Shown: positions 1-7,371 of the stretch, one piece after another
Numbering within the stretch: position 1 is the stretch's first letter
Layout of the letters: each line of letters starts with the position of its first letter
Virus record (IMG/VR): IMGVR_UViG_3300037264_005251
Span: 1-22,583 of that record
Length of the DNA: 22,583 nucleotides
Reading direction: 5' to 3' (one strand)
DNA from: a virus
Translations under genes and position numbers: made by a program
Notes under the pieces: model-generated
Seen by the model: only the letters and a program-made list of their open reading frames with translations
Databases searched by the model: none
What the model was told of the DNA's origin: nothing

Positions 1-279
1 TACAAGAATGTCATTGTTCATGACGCAAAGGTATTCATTCTGAGGAAAAACTTTCAAGGCATGGCGAAGGCCGTCATTAACAGATTTTGTAAATCCTTCA
101 TTCTTTTCATGCTGGACAAAGTACATGGAAGACTCATAAAGCCATTCTTTTGTTTCATCAGTGCTTCCATCATTGACAATAACAAAATCATATCCTTTGG
201 TATGCTTTTCAATGCTCTCGATGAGTTGTTCCGTGTACTCAAAATTATTGTACACAGGTATTATGATGCTGGTGCGCAT
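1..279 (-). CDS. GT2 family glycosyltransferase, N-terminal part (cut by window edge)
   Basis: The first 93 codons of a minus-strand gene run off the left edge. The protein begins MRTSIIIPVYNNFEYTEQLI, the classic GT2 start, followed by VIVNDGSTDET (nucleotide-binding Asp region, about residues 33-43), NEGFTKSVNDGL (about 59-70) and MNNDILV (about 87-93), which is the DxD-type metal/nucleotide-sugar motif. GT2 enzymes transfer a sugar from an activated donor in the cytoplasm. The start at 279 has GAAGGAG just upstream and overlaps the 3' end of the fibre gene by 19 nt, so it is probably translated from the same mRNA. Its place directly after the fibre suggests it modifies a virion protein or the host surface; that is inference. 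The family call is firm; the acceptor is unknown. Confidence 0.85.
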   Translation of the reverse strand, partial: MRTSIIIPVYNNFEYTEQLIESIEKHTKGYDFVIVNDGSTDETKEWLYESSMYFVQHEKNEGFTKSVNDGLRHALKVFPQNEYLCVMNNDILV

Positions 280-1307
280 TGTGCTCCTTCATAAACCTCA
301 AGAGTGTTCATGTCATCTTGCTGAAGCGGATGATCGTGAATCCATCTAAAGTTTTTGTATCCTTTCCTAATCGCACTCACTTGCCAATCAAATGAAACAT
401 CTTGGTCGCTGCACACGATAAAGCTTTCTGGTTTTTTCTCAGCTACAAAAAGATGAGCATTTCCCATAGGCGTTACTTGAACGAGATATTCAGGCTCAGT
501 TACTTTTCTATAAATAGAATCCAATGGAATTTCCTTGCAATGATAACAAAGGCAATCAGAGCCACGATCATGGAACCATACATCAGGGCTTTCTTCTACT
601 TTGAGCACTGCGTAGTGCTCTGGATCGTACTGAATTGTTGCTGCCTTAAGGATATTATTGATTCGAAAGCAACAACCAGTTCCACAAATGATAATGCATC
701 CAGCACCAGCACCAAATCTTCCTTTCACTGTTGCTGTAACCGTATCAAAAGCACAAACATTACCACAAGTGCATAAGCCATCTCCTGTGCTTGTTGCAAT
801 AACACAACCAAAAGTACCCGTTCCAGTCATGCGAAATGAGCCATTTCCACCAGCTCCACCAAGAAGACAAACAGTTAAATCTCCAGCACCGCCGCTATTG
901 CATAAAATAATGCATCGGGCAACACCACCTTGACTTACATCAAAAATCATATCTCCGCCAGTAACACATGTGCATAGTCCTGTTGCAAGTCCTTCAATAA
1001 GAGGAGTACAAATATAAGGGACACGTATTCCACATGCGTTGCACGGACAAATATAGCCTGTTGGTCCAAGCAACCATCGTGAACCACCACCACCGCCAGC
1101 AAGGTCTGTTACGTTTCCTAAAGCATCTTTGATAAACATGGATTGATTTTTTGCATAGAGTGCAATGTATCCTGAAGCAGGAGTCATGGGATCAGTCGAG
1201 CCATTGGTGAAACAATTAGCACAAAAGCATCCGCTTCCAGCAACGTCAAACTCATTAAAGACTTTGACTCCAACACATTGATTAGATACTTCGTAAAGCT
1301 TGCTCAT
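261..1307 (-). CDS. Cysteine-rich tail fibre / receptor-binding candidate (348 aa)
   Basis: I do not recognise the whole protein. An N-terminal stretch (residues about 47-70, GYIALYAKNQSMFIKDALGN) resembles phage tail-fibre segments and is followed by a GGGGGS linker (71-76). Residues about 85-215 are Gly/Thr-rich beta-like sequence carrying many CxC and CC pairs (ICPC, LCTC, LCTCGNVC, GCC). A different C-terminal domain, about 220-340, has DCLCYHC at 251-257. There are about 26 Cys in 348 residues. The gene lies at the distal end of the tail module, after the hub and before a glycosyltransferase, which fits a host-recognition fibre. The ATG at 1307 has no clear ribosome binding site; it overlaps the stop of the upstream 26-codon ORF (ATGA), so it is probably coupled to it. 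Alternative: tail-tip adhesin or minor structural protein. Confidence 0.6.
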   Translation of the reverse strand: MSKLYEVSNQCVGVKVFNEFDVAGSGCFCANCFTNGSTDPMTPASGYIALYAKNQSMFIKDALGNVTDLAGGGGGSRWLLGPTGYICPCNACGIRVPYICTPLIEGLATGLCTCVTGGDMIFDVSQGGVARCIILCNSGGAGDLTVCLLGGAGGNGSFRMTGTGTFGCVIATSTGDGLCTCGNVCAFDTVTATVKGRFGAGAGCIIICGTGCCFRINNILKAATIQYDPEHYAVLKVEESPDVWFHDRGSDCLCYHCKEIPLDSIYRKVTEPEYLVQVTPMGNAHLFVAEKKPESFIVCSDQDVSFDWQVSAIRKGYKNFRWIHDHPLQQDDMNTLEVYEGAQCAPAS

Positions 1308-1381
1308 GGTACAGGTTGCTTGGCAATAACCTCCGAGAGTGATCGAGCAACATCACATTGGTTTGAGACTTCGTAAAGCTT
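1273..1381. repeat. Direct duplication of a fibre-gene 5' segment, 80 nt apart
   Basis: The segment 1353-1381 repeats 1273-1301 with about five or six mismatches over 29 nt; the block acttcgtaaagctt is identical in both. On the minus strand both copies are read in the same frame as KLYEVSNQC. One copy is the start of the 348-aa fibre gene and the other the start of the 26-codon ORF. This looks like a partial gene duplication or a recombination scar at the head of a fibre gene. Confidence 0.7.
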
Positions 1382-1384
1382 CAC
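1304..1384 (-). CDS. 26-aa micro-gene repeating the N-terminus of the next fibre gene
   Basis: This GTG-started ORF of 26 codons begins (V/M)KLYEVSNQCDV, which matches the start of the following 348-aa protein (MSKLYEVSNQCVGV). It then runs into an unrelated ARSLSEVIAKQPVP tail. Its GTG overlaps the stop of the 117-aa gene (GTGA) and its TGA overlaps the fibre ATG (ATGA), so it fills exactly the gap between two genes and could pass ribosomes through to the fibre start, which lacks its own ribosome binding site. It may be the remnant of an earlier fibre gene, a coupling leader, or a real micro-protein. Only the frame, the overlaps and the duplication support it. Confidence 0.5.
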   Translation of the reverse strand: MKLYEVSNQCDVARSLSEVIAKQPVP

Positions 1385-1734
1385 GTTGGCACTTTCCCTT
1401 TAATAGACTGATGAGAAAAAAACTCTGGATCTTCTTGCGAAACAATGCTTGTCATGATCCCTTTGCCTATATGAATCTTTTTATCAATTAGCTTGTCTAG
1501 CTCTTCTTGTGACAAAGATTCTATATGTTCAAGAATCATGGCATCATGGAGATGTTCTCCTAATTCTTTTTTGAGCGTTTCCATGTCAAATGTGAATGAG
1601 ATTTCATCCGTAGGATTTTCTGTGTTGTAATACACATAGACTCTGCCAGTGTCAAAAACAGCAGATCGTCTCTTTATAGTAGCTGTTCCTTTTCCCATGT
1701 CTTTAAGATGTTCTTGTGCTTGTTCGAGGCTCAT
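1381..1734 (-). CDS. Unknown 117-aa protein of the tail module
   Basis: I do not recognise this family. The protein is polar and mixed alpha/beta, with AVFDTGRVYVYYNTE (about residues 25-39), then an acidic, Leu-rich helical region (about 50-85) including LSQEELDKLIDKKIHIGKG. It has no cysteines, unlike both neighbours. It starts at 1734 in an ATGA overlap with the stop of the 1113-aa hub gene and ends in a GTGA overlap with the 26-codon ORF, so it is part of the same translationally coupled string. Position between tail hub and fibre suggests a fibre chaperone or a small tail-tip component; that is inference only. Confidence 0.7.
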   Translation of the reverse strand: MSLEQAQEHLKDMGKGTATIKRRSAVFDTGRVYVYYNTENPTDEISFTFDMETLKKELGEHLHDAMILEHIESLSQEELDKLIDKKIHIGKGIMTSIVSQEDPEFFSHQSIKGKVPT

Positions 1735-4700
1735 GTGCAGCTCTCTATGTAGACCTTCTGGTATAAATTAGTTCTGATTCTTCCTCGACCACATCCTGCG
1801 GTCTGACCTGTTGGGCCGGGACGGATTTCAACGCAATGCCATTGGCCTCGTGTTTGCAATTGAGGAATGCATAATAAATTAATATCATTCTGCTGGGTTG
1901 TGCTTAAGGTGCCATAGCAAGCTGTGCAATCAGTTCCATTGGCAAACAAGGTGACGCAACAGATAGTGCTTCCAGTGTCTAAGATGCCAAAGCACGTGTT
2001 ATGACAATGCGTTGTTCGTAATTGGTGTGCAACATAGCGTTCATCATTAATAAAAGCACAACATGCAATAAAACGAACACATCGTCCAGCTCTGTTTGTT
2101 GTGTCTCTGCATACAATCAAAGCAATAGCATTATTTGCTAGTGTACATGTTGTTGGTGCCATGATATTAGCTGCACCAGTCACATCACATATTTGAAAGC
2201 AATAGGCTTGGCTTGAACCATGATTGTTTCCATAACTCATCATCCAGATGTTATCTTGAAATGTTCCATGACAACAAACATCGCCTACAGGAGTAAACAC
2301 AACTGCGGTGCAAATACATCCAGTCACGCTTGTGTTTTCAACGTCTTGCGATAAAGCTACATACGTTATTGTGCCATCAGGACAACTGCCTGTTGTCTGG
2401 CTATAGGTTCGATAACCAGAAACATCATAGCTGAGGCATGAAGCATTAATTCCCTTGACATCTGCTGGAAGGTAATACTTGAGAACCGTTCCAAATCCTT
2501 GGTCAACATTGTCATCAGCTTGAAGCTGATAGATATTTGTCGCACCCTGCATATATTGCAGATTTTCGTTAATCTGGCAAGATCTTCGCTGAAGCTCTTC
2601 AACAATCTCAATGCGCTTGTTTGAAAGCTCAACTTGATATTTCTGTCCATTTTCTTGGTCATTCATTGCTCGAATGCGAACAACTCTAAAAGTTCCTTGC
2701 GTGCATGAGCTTTGATCGTCAACGATAACTGCATCTCCTAAATCAACACGAGTAAGGAAATCAAAATTGCTTGGCTCTAAAATAATCCTTTGAGGAGGAC
2801 TGCATCGATTGAGCATATAGACTTGTGCTGTTCTATCTGCTAAATTTTGATCAAGGATACCAGGGCATGTAATAGCTATCTCATGCAGCCCGAAGCACGC
2901 GATTGAGCTTCCTGCTTGGCATGATGTGCATGTAAACGTAGAATCATAGACTTCAATGCATTTTCCATGCGCATATTTGCATGTGCTTCCAACACCACGA
3001 GCAACAGTAGTGCTTAAAACAAGAAAGTTAGTAGAAATACTTGTGTAGCATACTGTTTCTCTTCCTATGCAAACACAACTTGGACCTGCTGCAAAGCAAG
3101 CTCCGCAGAAGACTTCAAGGCAATTCAATGCAAGAGCTGATGAAAGACACGTGTGACAAAGGCAGCAAGTGCTATTTAATCCTCGTGTAACACTGCATAA
3201 ACAAGTAGCTGTTTTTGATCCATAGCTTGCGCATTCAGCGTCGATGCAAACGCATCCTGTCGCAGGATATCCTGTCGTGTCAAAAAGTCCAATGGCTGTT
3301 GCAGTTGCTGTAATATTTTCGCAGAGGCTTGATTCTCCATTGCAGAGACAACTTCTTCGTAGCGTTGCTCCCAAAGAAATTGAACAGATTTGGTTATTGC
3401 CATCACCAGAACCGAGAATAATTACTTTATTTGCAAGAGAATCATTGTCTTTCTGGTTAGAAATTCCTAGAGCATTCGAGAATTTGCTGCCCAAAGAGAA
3501 TCCATACCTTGTATGAACAACATGATCAACCATGATATTGCATGCAGCAATAGTGCAGCCAGCTGCACATGTCGTGATAAGCCAACGCATTCTGTCAATT
3601 GCTTTGTCATTTACAGTAGACATGCTCGTGACATTTTCTGGAAATTGTTCATCAACAAGCAATAAGTTCCATCCACACATGAGATCTTTGCAATCCCAGG
3701 TCCATTCTTTGTATCCTGTAAAGTTATCAGAGCTGACACGATATTTTAATGGAGCTGTTGTGTGAATACTTGTGCATGTTGTACAATCGAGATAAAACCA
3801 AAATCCAAGAGAACGATCAATAAAATTACATGTTGCTGTGCAACATAATTGATATTCACTGACTGCACTTGATGTTTGCGCTTTGACGAAAGTAATAGAA
3901 TTTGTTCCACATTTTGGAGCAGGCAATGCTGTAGCAGCTACACTATCTCCTACGCAAATTGCTGACCAACAGGTTGTTGCTTCAGCACAATTGATAATTG
4001 TAGTAGCTGATCCTCGTGCTGTGTCAGTGTTGTAATACTGCGTGCAGTATTCATAATTGACAAAATAATCCATCTTGAGGCACCCAAGGCAAATAGCACA
4101 ATTTGCACAAGGCGACCAAATGACTCGCATCGTGTCAATGCAATCCCAAGAAGCTGCTCCAGAGGCTGTAAAATTAGACTTCAGTGCACAAATATTATTC
4201 CAACCATTGGAGAATCCTGAACATGCAAGATCAACAAAATATCCTTCATTATCTGCTGCCTTATACAAGCATACGCGAGCAACATTTGTTGTGAAACATG
4301 CAATATTGTCCACATACATCCACCATTGAAATTGATTGTAAGGAACAACTGTGTTTGCTTGAGGTATTGTATAGGTATAAATAAGAAATGTTGCCGAAGT
4401 TCCGCCCATAGTCACAGAAGAATATCCTTCTTTTTTATTGCCTGTATCAATACCCACATCGCATGCAAGAAGAGCAACCCATCCATTTGTGGTATTGCCA
4501 TCCGTGATTGTTTTAAATCCTGGGCCTGTTGAACATTGGCAGGTAGAATTTCCATAGCTTGTCCACCAATCATAGCTCACGCCACTGGCTACTTTGCTGA
4601 GGCCAACGCCAGCAGAGTCATTTTCATTTCTGAAAGAGATTTTACCAAAGTTGGTATTGGTCCCCATAGAAATGATATTAGATCCTCCTGTGCAAAGAAG

Positions 4701-5072
4701 GCACGAATTAATGGCACATGTGTCAATATTCTGGAAACGAAGCACGCCTGTAGTTCGATCAAGCAATTTTGCAACACCAAGTTCTTCTCCTATAAGAGTT
4801 ACCTCTTGGTCATTGCCATAATTGATTTGTTGAATGCGCCCAACAAACATAAGCTTCATGCCTGAAAAAGCAAAGACGAGATTATTCGTGTCAATATAGG
4901 CCTTGTCTGCTTCTTCCAAGCCAGCCATGTTAATCGTAAATATTGGCGACTTGTCGAGCGTTAAATCAATGTCATACTCGCCCATGATATCAGTGAACTG
5001 TTTTTCAGAATTATCACTTGCCTTTTGGATATAGAGTGTTAATTCCTCAATTTGACCATACGGACCAGCCAT
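1731..5072 (-). CDS. Very large cysteine-rich tail hub / tip protein (1113 aa)
   Basis: The largest gene in the window lies after tape measure and distal-tail candidates, where the tail hub (tail-associated lysozyme or gp27-like) or central fibre is expected. Residues about 1-125 are a low-Cys hub-like domain (FSGMKLMFVGRIQQINYGND). A later segment near residues 765-835 (FLTRVDLGDAVIVDD...FRVVRIRAMN...QVELSNKR) resembles the domain that closes hub modules in many siphophages. Between and after them lie long beta-rich parts with about 81 Cys in total (around 7%), often as CxC or CC (CLCSVT, CCLCHTC, CVCIG). No lysozyme or peptidase motif was seen. The start at 5072 shares its ATG region with the end of the upstream gene. 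The exact domain composition needs structure prediction. Confidence 0.7.
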   Translation of the reverse strand: MAGPYGQIEELTLYIQKASDNSEKQFTDIMGEYDIDLTLDKSPIFTINMAGLEEADKAYIDTNNLVFAFSGMKLMFVGRIQQINYGNDQEVTLIGEELGVAKLLDRTTGVLRFQNIDTCAINSCLLCTGGSNIISMGTNTNFGKISFRNENDSAGVGLSKVASGVSYDWWTSYGNSTCQCSTGPGFKTITDGNTTNGWVALLACDVGIDTGNKKEGYSSVTMGGTSATFLIYTYTIPQANTVVPYNQFQWWMYVDNIACFTTNVARVCLYKAADNEGYFVDLACSGFSNGWNNICALKSNFTASGAASWDCIDTMRVIWSPCANCAICLGCLKMDYFVNYEYCTQYYNTDTARGSATTIINCAEATTCWSAICVGDSVAATALPAPKCGTNSITFVKAQTSSAVSEYQLCCTATCNFIDRSLGFWFYLDCTTCTSIHTTAPLKYRVSSDNFTGYKEWTWDCKDLMCGWNLLLVDEQFPENVTSMSTVNDKAIDRMRWLITTCAAGCTIAACNIMVDHVVHTRYGFSLGSKFSNALGISNQKDNDSLANKVIILGSGDGNNQICSISLGATLRRSCLCNGESSLCENITATATAIGLFDTTGYPATGCVCIDAECASYGSKTATCLCSVTRGLNSTCCLCHTCLSSALALNCLEVFCGACFAAGPSCVCIGRETVCYTSISTNFLVLSTTVARGVGSTCKYAHGKCIEVYDSTFTCTSCQAGSSIACFGLHEIAITCPGILDQNLADRTAQVYMLNRCSPPQRIILEPSNFDFLTRVDLGDAVIVDDQSSCTQGTFRVVRIRAMNDQENGQKYQVELSNKRIEIVEELQRRSCQINENLQYMQGATNIYQLQADDNVDQGFGTVLKYYLPADVKGINASCLSYDVSGYRTYSQTTGSCPDGTITYVALSQDVENTSVTGCICTAVVFTPVGDVCCHGTFQDNIWMMSYGNNHGSSQAYCFQICDVTGAANIMAPTTCTLANNAIALIVCRDTTNRAGRCVRFIACCAFINDERYVAHQLRTTHCHNTCFGILDTGSTICCVTLFANGTDCTACYGTLSTTQQNDINLLCIPQLQTRGQWHCVEIRPGPTGQTAGCGRGRIRTNLYQKVYIESCT

Positions 5073-5596
5073 TATGACCTCATATCTCTATTGCGCAAGA
5101 ATCTATTGTTCTCTCCAGCTCCGCCTTCTACGAATTGGAGTTTTACTTCAATGATTTCATCATTGTCATCGGACAAATCCTGCGGCTTTTTTGATGTTGA
5201 AAGTTTTGTGATAATTCCATCCATTGAAAATGTCTGCAATGTTCCTGATGCATTGATTCTTTGAAAACCAGAAACGCTGATAGGGCGTGTTCCTAAAGAA
5301 CCATGAAGAACCATTTGACGAAGAAGATTTGCTTGAAACTCTGCCGTGTCAGTATCATTATACTTTAAATGCCCTGTAATTTCAATAGAATGCCTTACTC
5401 TCAGGCGATCAAGGATCTTTGTTTTCGCTGAGCTGAATTCTCCTGTTGCACCCTGGCTGGATTGTCCTTTTCCTGGTTCTACAAAGAAAAGATCGTTGCC
5501 ATAATCTTCTGTGATGTCTGTTGTGTATATCGTTACTGCTCGTGAAGAACCACCAATGGTCTTCGTGAATGTAATATTTGTCTGCGCGTATGCCAT
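5072..5596 (-). CDS. Distal tail protein candidate (174 aa)
   Basis: This is a beta-rich 174-aa protein between the tape measure and hub genes, the standard place of a distal tail (Dit-like) protein. The segment TKILDRLRVRHSIEITGHL (about residues 58-76) followed by GFQRINASGTLQTFSMDGIITKL resembles small tail proteins that form beta-barrel rings in archaeal and bacterial tailed viruses. It contains no Cys. The start at 5596 is in a TAATG overlap with the tape measure stop and has AGGAGG upstream. The role is inferred from position and fold flavour, not from a decisive motif. Confidence 0.55.
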   Translation of the reverse strand: MAYAQTNITFTKTIGGSSRAVTIYTTDITEDYGNDLFFVEPGKGQSSQGATGEFSSAKTKILDRLRVRHSIEITGHLKYNDTDTAEFQANLLRQMVLHGSLGTRPISVSGFQRINASGTLQTFSMDGIITKLSTSKKPQDLSDDNDEIIEVKLQFVEGGAGENNRFLRNRDMRS

Positions 5597-6579
5597 TATC
5601 CGATCCTCCTTCCTAAGCCAAGGCCTAAGAGCTGCTGCTGGTAGACTGTTGAAAGCTGGTCTGCCAAGCGTCTCATGTCAATGTTGTTTGAAACATTTGC
5701 ATGAATAGTTACGTTTGGAGCAAAGTTTGCCAAGCGATTGAGTGGAATAACTGCTTCAGGGCCTCGTTCACCAATGAGTGCAGCAGTAGGTCGAGTAACA
5801 ATACCACCTTCAGCTAAACCAAAAAGACGCTTAAAAGCAGCTTTTATACCAACAAAATTTCCTGTAACAAGATTTGCAAAAATGTCTCCAATATCTTTAA
5901 GTTTTCCCCATATCCACATAATGGCATCTTTTACTGGTTGAAATTTTGTTGCCCAAGAAATGATACCAGCACCAATTGCAATAACTGCTGGAATCCATCC
6001 ACCAAATACTGCAAAGACCAATGCAGCAATGCCACCAATAATAAGAAGTGTATTTTTGATAATAGTAACAGGCGTTGCCATATCTACAAAGAATCCATAG
6101 ACACCTTTGATGAGCATAAAAACACCAGCGAGAACTGAAAAAATTCTTCCAACAATCGGTGCTGCTCTTGATATGCCCTCCCAAATTGCTGGGAAATGTT
6201 CCATAATAAGGCCTATTTGAGCTAAGACACCTAAGAGAACTCCAGCCCATGTTGCTAATTGAACAAATCCTCCAACAAGCAAAGGATTAGTGTCTGCAAG
6301 ATCACTAAAAAATTCTGCAACTTTGTCAAGCCCTAAGAACTCTCTGAATTCTGCAACTGCTGCTCCAATTGAAGTCGTTAAGACTTCATTCTCACCGCTG
6401 ATTTGCTTTGCAAATCCAACATATTCTGAAAAGAAAGAAACTACTTGCCTTCCAATGAAGAACATAGAAAGAAGTTCACCACGAAATCGTGCAGTCGCTT
6501 TTCCAACTCTGTCTAATTCTGATTTGCTTTTACCAAAAAGCATTTCTATAGGAACAAAAATTGTTGGTAACGTTGGCAT
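5596..6579 (-). CDS. Short tail tape measure protein (327 aa)
   Basis: The C-terminal signature EGGIVTRPTAALIGERGPEA, continuing into VIPL (residues about 257-280), is a hallmark of tail tape measure proteins. The N-terminus (about 1-95) is helical and the centre (about 100-210) is strongly hydrophobic with Gly-rich helices, as usual for the segment thought to enter the host membrane. At 327 residues it is short. With the textbook relation of about 0.15 nm per residue this predicts a tail near 50 nm. It lies directly after the tail assembly chaperone pair, which chaperones it in lambda-like systems. It has no cysteine although the next two large tail genes are Cys-rich. The start at 6579 overlaps the preceding stop (TAATG). 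Confidence 0.9.
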   Translation of the reverse strand: MPTLPTIFVPIEMLFGKSKSELDRVGKATARFRGELLSMFFIGRQVVSFFSEYVGFAKQISGENEVLTTSIGAAVAEFREFLGLDKVAEFFSDLADTNPLLVGGFVQLATWAGVLLGVLAQIGLIMEHFPAIWEGISRAAPIVGRIFSVLAGVFMLIKGVYGFFVDMATPVTIIKNTLLIIGGIAALVFAVFGGWIPAVIAIGAGIISWATKFQPVKDAIMWIWGKLKDIGDIFANLVTGNFVGIKAAFKRLFGLAEGGIVTRPTAALIGERGPEAVIPLNRLANFAPNVTIHANVSNNIDMRRLADQLSTVYQQQLLGLGLGRRIG

Positions 6580-6806
6580 TACAACCTCTTCTTTCTATTT
6601 TCTTGCTTTAACATTTTCAAAAGTGTATTGCGTACTTCGAAGAATGCTGGGATAGGCATGCTCATCATGTCTTGATAAGGAATGTTGCCCATTTTCATCG
6701 TCCAAATAATCTCTTTTGCAAGAGCTTCGTCCTCATGTGTTCCAAGTACTCTGCCCTTAATCTGTTCCAGAGGATGCATTCTTGATGCGTTCAAGGAATT
6801 GTTGCT
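6579..6806 (-). CDS. Tail assembly chaperone, second ORF (T part), probably made by frameshifting
   Basis: This frame overlaps the end of the 110-aa chaperone gene and stops at the tape measure start. It matches the lambda G/GT arrangement, in which a frameshift in G makes a longer GT protein that recruits the tape measure protein. The frame is +1 (equivalently -2) relative to the upstream gene. I give the span from the shift point (AGC codon at 6806); the product would be 94 residues of the first ORF plus 75 from this one, 169 aa. An ATG at 6779 could start a free-standing 66-aa protein but has no ribosome binding site. The sequence (PLEQIKGRVLG, DEALAKEIIWTM, MSMPIPAFFEVRNTLLKML) is helical, like other T domains. 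Confidence 0.7.
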   Translation of the reverse strand, partial: SNNSLNASRMHPLEQIKGRVLGTHEDEALAKEIIWTMKMGNIPYQDMMSMPIPAFFEVRNTLLKMLKQENRKKRL

Positions 6807-7089
6807 TTTTTGTATTTCCCTGTGCATTAACCTCCATGATTGCTGACATAATAGTCTCAATATGTGATGCGCTAATGTTGTCTATTTCTTCATTCGTTGC
6901 ATCGGGCACTGCTGCCTTGAGCGTTGAAAAAATGAGATCATGCATAGCTTCTGCTTGCTTTTTCTCATCTTTTGAGCTTATACGAACAAACAAATCAATA
7001 TCTCTCACGGCGAGAGGCTTTATTTCGAGTTCAATCTCTCCAAAGAGATATTTTTGTGGCTTGCCTGCTAGTTGGCTGAGCTTGCTCAT
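6757..7089 (-). CDS. Tail assembly chaperone, first ORF (G-like, 110 aa)
   Basis: This is a small acidic helical protein just upstream of the tape measure and overlapping a second frame, as in lambda G. The N-terminus KYLFGEIELEIKPLAVRDID (about residues 13-32) is typical of chaperones of this kind, followed by helices with KDEKKQAEAMHDLIFSTL (about 40-57) and a Thr/Glu/Ile-rich segment. It probably binds tape measure protein and tail tube subunits during tail assembly in the cytoplasm. The ATG at 7089 has GGAGG a few bases upstream and overlaps the previous stop (CCATGA). The last 16 codons are in the region where the alternative frame takes over. Confidence 0.8.
   Translation of the reverse strand: MSKLSQLAGKPQKYLFGEIELEIKPLAVRDIDLFVRISSKDEKKQAEAMHDLIFSTLKAAVPDATNEEIDNISASHIETIMSAIMEVNAQGNTKKQQFLERIKNASSGTD
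6781..6812 (-). other. Putative programmed frameshift site: A6 slippery run plus hairpin
   Basis: On the minus strand the 110-aa gene reads ACA AAA AAG CAA, with six A at 6811-6806. Nine nt after the slip, CTTGA ACGCA TCAAG (6795-6781) can form a perfect 5-bp hairpin, a suitable distance for a stimulator. A +1 slip of tRNA-Lys from AAA to the overlapping AAA, or a -2 slip from AAG back to AAA, would both enter the AGC frame of the second chaperone ORF. Confidence 0.55.
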
Positions 7090-7370
7090 GGTTTTTCCTC
7101 CTTCATAAGAAACTTTGGTTTCTTCTTCTGTTCACTTGGCTGCGAAAGGAATAATTCTAATTGTTCCATGCGTTGCAGCAGATAATCAAACTTGCTTCCC
7201 TGTTCCCAATAGTTAAAAAGAAAACAGAGAGTCATTCCATAATCTGAGCAGAACTCTTCTTCTGACAGCTTGATGAACTTCTCTTTCGTCGGCTGTGGCA
7301 GCCGACTAATCGTGAAGTCTGGAACTTTTCTCGTGATCCTAGTAACAATCTGTTCTTGTGGTGTTTCCAT
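7086..7370 (-). CDS. Unknown 94-aa protein between tail tube and tail chaperone
   Basis: The protein is small, with a central conserved-looking motif FIKLSEEEFCSDYGMTLCFLF (about residues 32-52), a helical LLQRMEQLELFL segment and a Lys-rich C-terminus. Small proteins with an EEFC.DYGM-like motif are common between tail tube and tape measure in siphophages, but I know no established function. The start at 7370 follows the tail tube stop by one base. The end overlaps the chaperone start, so translation is likely coupled. A role in tail tube or tape measure assembly is inferred from context. Confidence 0.75.
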   Translation of the reverse strand: METPQEQIVTRITRKVPDFTISRLPQPTKEKFIKLSEEEFCSDYGMTLCFLFNYWEQGSKFDYLLQRMEQLELFLSQPSEQKKKPKFLMKEEKP

Positions 7371-7371
7371 C

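Noticed and set aside
251-257. Zinc ribbon in the fibre C-terminus from DCLCYHC (protein residues 251-257)
   Set aside because: No second CxxC knuckle at a suitable distance was found; other Cys nearby are single. It fits the general Cys enrichment of this protein.
3244-3516. Plus-strand ORFs inside the hub gene (and similar ones at 4075-4865, 7358-7900, 15271-15873)
   Set aside because: They lie opposite well-supported minus-strand genes, lack ribosome binding sites and TATA boxes and have no recognisable domains; they are mirror frames of low-complexity codons.
1731-5072. Reassigned cysteine codons as the reason for the high Cys count
   Set aside because: Terminase, glycosyltransferase, portal and tape measure read normally with the standard code and have few Cys at sensible places, so a code change would not explain a gene-restricted excess.
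261-5072. Diversity-generating retroelement acting on the fibre genes
   Set aside because: No reverse transcriptase, no template/variable repeat pair with adenine-specific differences. The 80-nt-apart duplication at 1273-1381 differs at all base types and is at the gene start, not at a C-terminal variable region.
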